Shown here piece after piece: positions 5,119-8,527 of a DNA stretch of 8,527 nt; within the stretch, counting starts at the first letter, position 1; each line of letters begins with the position of its first letter. This DNA is from Acidobacteriaceae bacterium (GTDB lineage: Bacteria; Acidobacteriota; Terriglobia; Terriglobales; Acidobacteriaceae), in NCBI GenBank assembly GCA_003162255.1, contig PMMJ01000553.1, forward strand, positions 1-8,527. Direction: 5' to 3'. Made by a program: the position numbers and the translations under genes. The notes under the pieces are model-generated. The model was given only the letters and a program-made list of their open reading frames with translations, was not told the DNA's origin and ran no database searches.

Positions 5119-6459
5119 ATGTATGTGCTCTACAGTGCGCTGCTCGCTTCTTGTTTGCTGCTGACACTGCCCTACTGGCTGTTGCAGATGCTGCGGCATG
5201 GCAAGTATCGGGCAGGTTTGCGCCAGAGGTTCGGCGCCGTTCGGCCCGTTCTCGCTCGTCGCGGCGAGAAACGCGCCATCTGGATTCATGCGGTTTCGGT
5301 GGGCGAGGTCGTGGCTTCGAGCGCAGTCGTCACGGCACTGCGACAGAAATTTCCTTCTCATCGCGTGGTGATTTCCACGACCACCAGCACGGGGCAAAAG
5401 CTCGCCGCGCTGCGGTTCGGTTCGGAGAACGTGTGTTACTTTCCCCTGGACTTCGCCTTCGCCATCAGGCCCTACCTCGAAGCTTTGCGTCCGGAACTCG
5501 TGGTCGTTGCCGAAACTGAGTTCTGGCCGAATTTTCTCCGGCTTGCGAAGCGCGGCGGGGCTCGCATCGCGGTAATTAACTGCCGAATTTCCGACCGCTC
5601 GTTTCCCAGCTACAAGCGGTTTCGCTCCTGGCTTCCGAAATTGCTGGAGAAGACGCTGGAGAACGTCGATGTTTTTTTGGCTCAAACAGAAGAAGACCGG
5701 CAGCGCCTCACGGAGATTGGCGCGGCCGAGACGAAGATCACCGTGGCCGGCAATCTGAAATTTGATGTGGCGCCACCGCCAGCGCCGAAGATCGTTGCGA
5801 GTCTTCGCGAGAGCTTCAGCCATTCCGGAGCGGGGCCGATTCTGGTGTGTGGCAGCACGCTCGAAGACGAAGAAGGCTCGCTGCTTTCCACGTTTCGCAG
5901 CATTCTGGCCAATCATCCGAAGGCGGTGATGATTCTTGCACCGCGGCATCCGGAGCGCTTTGCGGAGGTTGCCGAGCTCGTCGAGAAACTTGGCTTCCGG
6001 ATGTGGCGGCGCTCACTGTGGAGCGGCGAATCGCTCGCTGGCGGCGTGTTTCTGGCCGACAGTATCGGGGAGTTGGCTGCACTCTATTCGCTGGCCACCG
6101 TCGCGTTCGTCGGCGGGAGTCTCGTGCCGCGCGGCGGTCACAACATTCTTGAGCCCGCACTTTATGGCGTTCCCATCGTCACCGGCAACCACTACGAGAA
6201 TTTTCGCGACGTCGTGAATTTCTTTGCCAGCCGCAATGCGGTCCGCATCGTCGGGCTGGCGGAGTTGCCGCTGGTCTTCATGGAGCTTATCGACAACGGC
6301 GGCGAACGAACGACGCTTGGCCGGAACGCGCTGGCGGCGCTCGAATCGCAGCGCGGCGCGACGGACAGAACGGTCGCGGCGCTGCTGCAACTGATGAGCG
6401 TTTCACCATTGGACGCTGAAGCGGCGAGCGAACCGCCTTCGGGCGAGGGCTCCGCATGA
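5119..6459 (+). CDS. waaA: 3-deoxy-D-manno-octulosonic acid (Kdo) transferase
   Basis: WaaA (KdtA) moves Kdo from CMP-Kdo onto the lipid A precursor at the cytoplasmic face of the inner membrane. The 446-aa protein is slightly longer than the usual 420 or so. It begins with a membrane-anchoring helix, as the family does (MYVLYSALLASCLLLTLPYW, 1-20). The N-terminal GT30 domain shows WIHAVSVGE (catalytic-base glutamate E63), AETEFWPN (131-138), a RISDRS motif (156-161), FLAQTEEDRQRL and GNLKFD. The C-terminal donor-binding domain shows VCGSTLEDEE, LAPRHPERF and HNILEPALYGVPIVTGNHYENF. ATG 5119 gives the family-typical N-terminus; only a weak GGGA lies upstream. It is the first gene of an operon, with its TGA overlapping the lpxK ATG in an ATGA junction, implying translational coupling. 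Whether one or two Kdo residues are added cannot be read from the sequence. Confidence 0.95.
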   Translation: MYVLYSALLASCLLLTLPYWLLQMLRHGKYRAGLRQRFGAVRPVLARRGEKRAIWIHAVSVGEVVASSAVVTALRQKFPSHRVVISTTTSTGQKLAALRFGSENVCYFPLDFAFAIRPYLEALRPELVVVAETEFWPNFLRLAKRGGARIAVINCRISDRSFPSYKRFRSWLPKLLEKTLENVDVFLAQTEEDRQRLTEIGAAETKITVAGNLKFDVAPPPAPKIVASLRESFSHSGAGPILVCGSTLEDEEGSLLSTFRSILANHPKAVMILAPRHPERFAEVAELVEKLGFRMWRRSLWSGESLAGGVFLADSIGELAALYSLATVAFVGGSLVPRGGHNILEPALYGVPIVTGNHYENFRDVVNFFASRNAVRIVGLAELPLVFMELIDNGGERTTLGRNALAALESQRGATDRTVAALLQLMSVSPLDAEAASEPPSGEGSA

Positions 6460-7400
6460 ATCCGCTCACCGGGCTTTACGGCGCCGCGACGGCTCTTCGA
6501 AACACGCTCTACGATCGCCGCGTGCTGTCTTCGCGGCGGCTGGAGCAACCGGTGATCAGCGTCGGGAATCTGTCCGTAGGCGGTTCGGGCAAGACTCCGT
6601 TTGTGATTGCGCTCGGCGAACTGCTGCAGGCGCGCGGCATTCGCTTCGATGTGCTCTCCCGCGGATACGGCCGCAAAACTCGCGGTGTTTTAGTAGTGGA
6701 GCCCGATGGCAGCGCCGCCGACTTCGGGGATGAGCCGATGCTGATCGCGCGGCGATTGGGTGTTCCAGTGATCGTCGGTGAAAGCCGCTACGACGCGGGC
6801 CGGGTCGCAGAGCAGAAATTCCATCCGCAATTGCACATTCTCGACGACGGCTTCCAGCATCGTTCTCTGGCGCGCGACTTCGACATCGTACTGATGACGG
6901 AGCGCGACTTCGACGACCGGCTGTTACCCCTGGGACGCTTGCGAGAGCCGCTGTCGTCGCTGCAGCGCGCGGATGCGATCGTGTTGCCCGCAGGATTGGC
7001 TGCGGATCTCCCGGCGCTGCGGCAAAAGCCGGTCTGGCGGATCGAGCGCGAACTCGTTCTCCCGAACCTGCCCGCCACGCCGATTGTGTTTTGTGGTATC
7101 GCGAGGCCGCAGCAGTTTTTTGCCCAGGTACGCGCCGCCGGAATCACGCCTGCGGCAGAAATCGAATTTCGCGATCACCATGCCTATGACAAAAGAGACA
7201 TCGAGCGCCTGCTGGCCATGTGCGGCAAGCTCGGCGCGGGCGGCTTCCTGACCACGGAAAAAGATGCGGTCAATCTGGGGTCATTGCAGGCAGATCTCCA
7301 GCCGTTCGCGATCGCCGCGCTCAGCCTTACGCTCGACCATCCTACTGACGTTGTGGATGCCATTTTGGCGGGGATCGCGGAATCGACGGTCCGCTCGTGA
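6456..7400 (+). CDS. lpxK: Tetraacyldisaccharide 4'-kinase (lipid A 4'-kinase)
   Basis: LpxK is a membrane-associated kinase that phosphorylates the 4' position of the tetraacyldisaccharide-1-phosphate precursor to give lipid IVA, the acceptor for WaaA. The 314-aa protein is of normal length. The N-terminus (LTGLYGAATALRN) is the usual amphipathic/membrane-binding helix. The P-loop is VGGSGKTP (41-48, K46 and T47). GDEP (91-94) and DDGFQHRSLARDFDIVL (130-146) match the conserved acidic and substrate-binding motifs. RDHHAYDKRDIERL carries the conserved histidine pair (H241, H242), and TTEKDAVNL (266-274) is the C-terminal family signature. It starts inside the end of waaA (ATGA overlap), with GAGGG upstream. 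Having waaA and lpxK adjacent couples two successive steps of the pathway. Confidence 0.96.
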   Translation: MNPLTGLYGAATALRNTLYDRRVLSSRRLEQPVISVGNLSVGGSGKTPFVIALGELLQARGIRFDVLSRGYGRKTRGVLVVEPDGSAADFGDEPMLIARRLGVPVIVGESRYDAGRVAEQKFHPQLHILDDGFQHRSLARDFDIVLMTERDFDDRLLPLGRLREPLSSLQRADAIVLPAGLAADLPALRQKPVWRIERELVLPNLPATPIVFCGIARPQQFFAQVRAAGITPAAEIEFRDHHAYDKRDIERLLAMCGKLGAGGFLTTEKDAVNLGSLQADLQPFAIAALSLTLDHPTDVVDAILAGIAESTVRS

Positions 7401-7437
7401 GAAAATCTAAGGTTGCGGCAAATGGCCCGGCATATTG

Positions 7438-8472
7438 ATGACAAAACATATTAAAGAAAACGACCGGCTGCGGAAAATTGTCGAATCTTTTCCCAAGCTC
7501 ACGATCACCGTGCTCGCGGATCTGGTGGCCGACGAATTCGTGTTCGGCGAGATTTCGCGGGTCTCGCGCGAAGCGCCCGTGCTGATTTTGAAGCACCGCG
7601 ATCGCACGGTGGTGCCTGGCGGCGGCGCGAATGCCATCTACAACCTTGCCGACCTCGGAGTGAACGTCTTGCCGGTTGGAGTCGTGGGCGACGATGAGCC
7701 GGGAAAGCTGCTGCTGCGCGCCTTCCGGCATAAACGCATTCCGGTCAGCGGCGTTTTCAAAGACAAGAGTTATGCCACGGTGACCAAAACGCGCATCCTG
7801 GCGGGATTCGCGCACACCGCCGGACAGCAGGTCGTGCGCCTTGACCGCGAGCCCACCGAAGGCCCCAATTCGCATTTGCGCCGCGAACTCGTGCTGGCCG
7901 CGCGCGAATATGGACGGCCATCGGATGCGTTGCTGGTGTCTGACTACGGATACGGCGCGGCCACGCCGGCTTTGCTGAATGTGATTCGCGAAAAGCGCGG
8001 GATCGACAAGGTTCCGGTGACGCTCGACTCACGCTATCGCATGCTCGAATTTTCCGGTATCACGGCCGCAACGCCGAATGAGTCGGAGGTGGAAGCAGCT
8101 CTCAGCATCCGCATCGGCAACGACTGGGAGCGCCTGCTGGCCGCCGGCGACCAGATCGCGGGCGCGATGAATCTGGAATCGCTCGTGATCACGCGCGGCA
8201 AGGACGGCATGGTGGTTTTTCCGCGACGGCACAAACCGGTGGATATTCCGATCTATGGCAGCGATGAAGTCACCGACGTGACCGGCGCTGGCGATACCGT
8301 CATCGCGACGTTTACCGCCGCCCTGGCTGCGGGCGCAAGCGCCGAAGAGGCCGCCCACCTGGCAAACTACGCGGGCGGCATCGTGGTGATGAAGCGCGGC
8401 ACAGCCACGGTCAGCTGTGAGGAGTTGCTGGAGGCGCTCCAAAAGGCGCCGCCGGTGGCTCGCGAACATTAG
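7438..8472 (+). CDS. rfaE1: RfaE1/HldA-type D-glycero-beta-D-manno-heptose-7-phosphate kinase (PfkB family)
   Basis: This 344-aa PfkB/ribokinase-family sugar kinase resembles the kinase half of HldE, which phosphorylates heptose 7-phosphate at C1 on the way to ADP-heptose for the LPS inner core. The family-specific N-terminal signature is ADLVADEFVFGEISRVSREAPV (28-48; residues shown in order, key ones D29, D32, S40, R41, E45-V48). It is followed by VPGGGANAIYNLADLG (59-74), the sugar-binding glycine region. SDYGYG (168-173) and TAATPNESEVEAAL match the middle of HldE. DVTGAGDT (280-287) is the ATP/anion-hole signature with catalytic base D286. The adenylyltransferase half of HldE is absent, so a separate rfaE2-type enzyme would be needed; none is in the window. 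ATG 7438 is preferred over TTG 7435. The gene follows lpxK after 37 nt. Another PfkB substrate cannot be excluded, but the LPS context favours heptose. Confidence 0.82.
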   Translation: MTKHIKENDRLRKIVESFPKLTITVLADLVADEFVFGEISRVSREAPVLILKHRDRTVVPGGGANAIYNLADLGVNVLPVGVVGDDEPGKLLLRAFRHKRIPVSGVFKDKSYATVTKTRILAGFAHTAGQQVVRLDREPTEGPNSHLRRELVLAAREYGRPSDALLVSDYGYGAATPALLNVIREKRGIDKVPVTLDSRYRMLEFSGITAATPNESEVEAALSIRIGNDWERLLAAGDQIAGAMNLESLVITRGKDGMVVFPRRHKPVDIPIYGSDEVTDVTGAGDTVIATFTAALAAGASAEEAAHLANYAGGIVVMKRGTATVSCEELLEALQKAPPVAREH

Positions 8473-8508
8473 AGTGGCGTCCCTCGAGTTTGTGGCAGAA
8501 ATCTACGC

Positions 8509-8527
8509 TGTCATCCTGAGCGAAGCG
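8509..8527. repeat. Edge of a probable interspersed repeat
   Basis: The window ends with TGTCATCCTGAGCGAAGCG. I recognise this as the beginning of a short dispersed repeat commonly seen between genes in acidobacterial and other genomes. Only 19 nt are visible, so structure and extent cannot be judged. Confidence 0.35.

Noticed and set aside
4657..5949. 430-codon minus-strand frame spanning the exported-protein gene, the spacer and the start of waaA
   Set aside because: It runs antisense through waaA, through the heptad repeat and out of frame through the exported-protein gene; no coherent domain.

Overview
The window looks like chromosomal DNA of a Gram-negative, GC-rich bacterium, most likely an Acidobacteriota member (Terriglobales/Koribacter-like). 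That assignment is inference. It rests on the lipid A/Kdo genes (an outer membrane with LPS), the envelope-protein content, and spacers filled with palindromic and heptad repeats of a kind I associate with acidobacterial genomes. No rRNA, tRNA, CRISPR array, transposase or prophage gene is visible.

Layout. (1) Positions 1-213 are the 3' end of a larE-type sulfur transferase gene. (2) Positions 335-2530 hold two plus-strand envelope genes: an exported DsbA/thioredoxin-like protein with a CPFC motif, and a lipid-anchored SurA/PrsA-like parvulin peptidyl-prolyl isomerase. (3) Positions 2622-4933 are on the minus strand: an exported protein of unknown function followed by gatB, the B subunit of the tRNA-dependent amidotransferase. 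(4) Positions 5119-8472 are a plus-strand LPS inner-core/lipid A operon: waaA (Kdo transferase), lpxK (lipid A 4'-kinase, overlapping waaA by 4 nt) and an rfaE1/hldA-type heptose-7-phosphate kinase. Together they phosphorylate the lipid A precursor, attach Kdo and prepare heptose for the core.

The most unusual content is between the genes. Every spacer longer than about 90 nt holds a structured element. There are three pairs of short facing hairpins that look like REP/BIME elements (230-287, 2550-2604, 4129-4220). There are also two long hairpins whose arms are built from degenerate tandem 7-nt units, one AT-rich (1323-1405) and one GC-rich (4952-5029). A sixth repeat-like sequence runs off the right edge (8509-8527). 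The two heptad-arm hairpins share one architecture despite different base composition, and are the best candidate here for something undescribed.

Both minus-strand genes have a perfect TATAAT so close to the ATG (8 and 6 nt) that their mRNAs should be leaderless or nearly so. In contrast, the plus-strand isomerase gene has a strong Shine-Dalgarno in front of a TTG start. I see no undescribed multi-gene system; the genes themselves are ordinary housekeeping and envelope genes.
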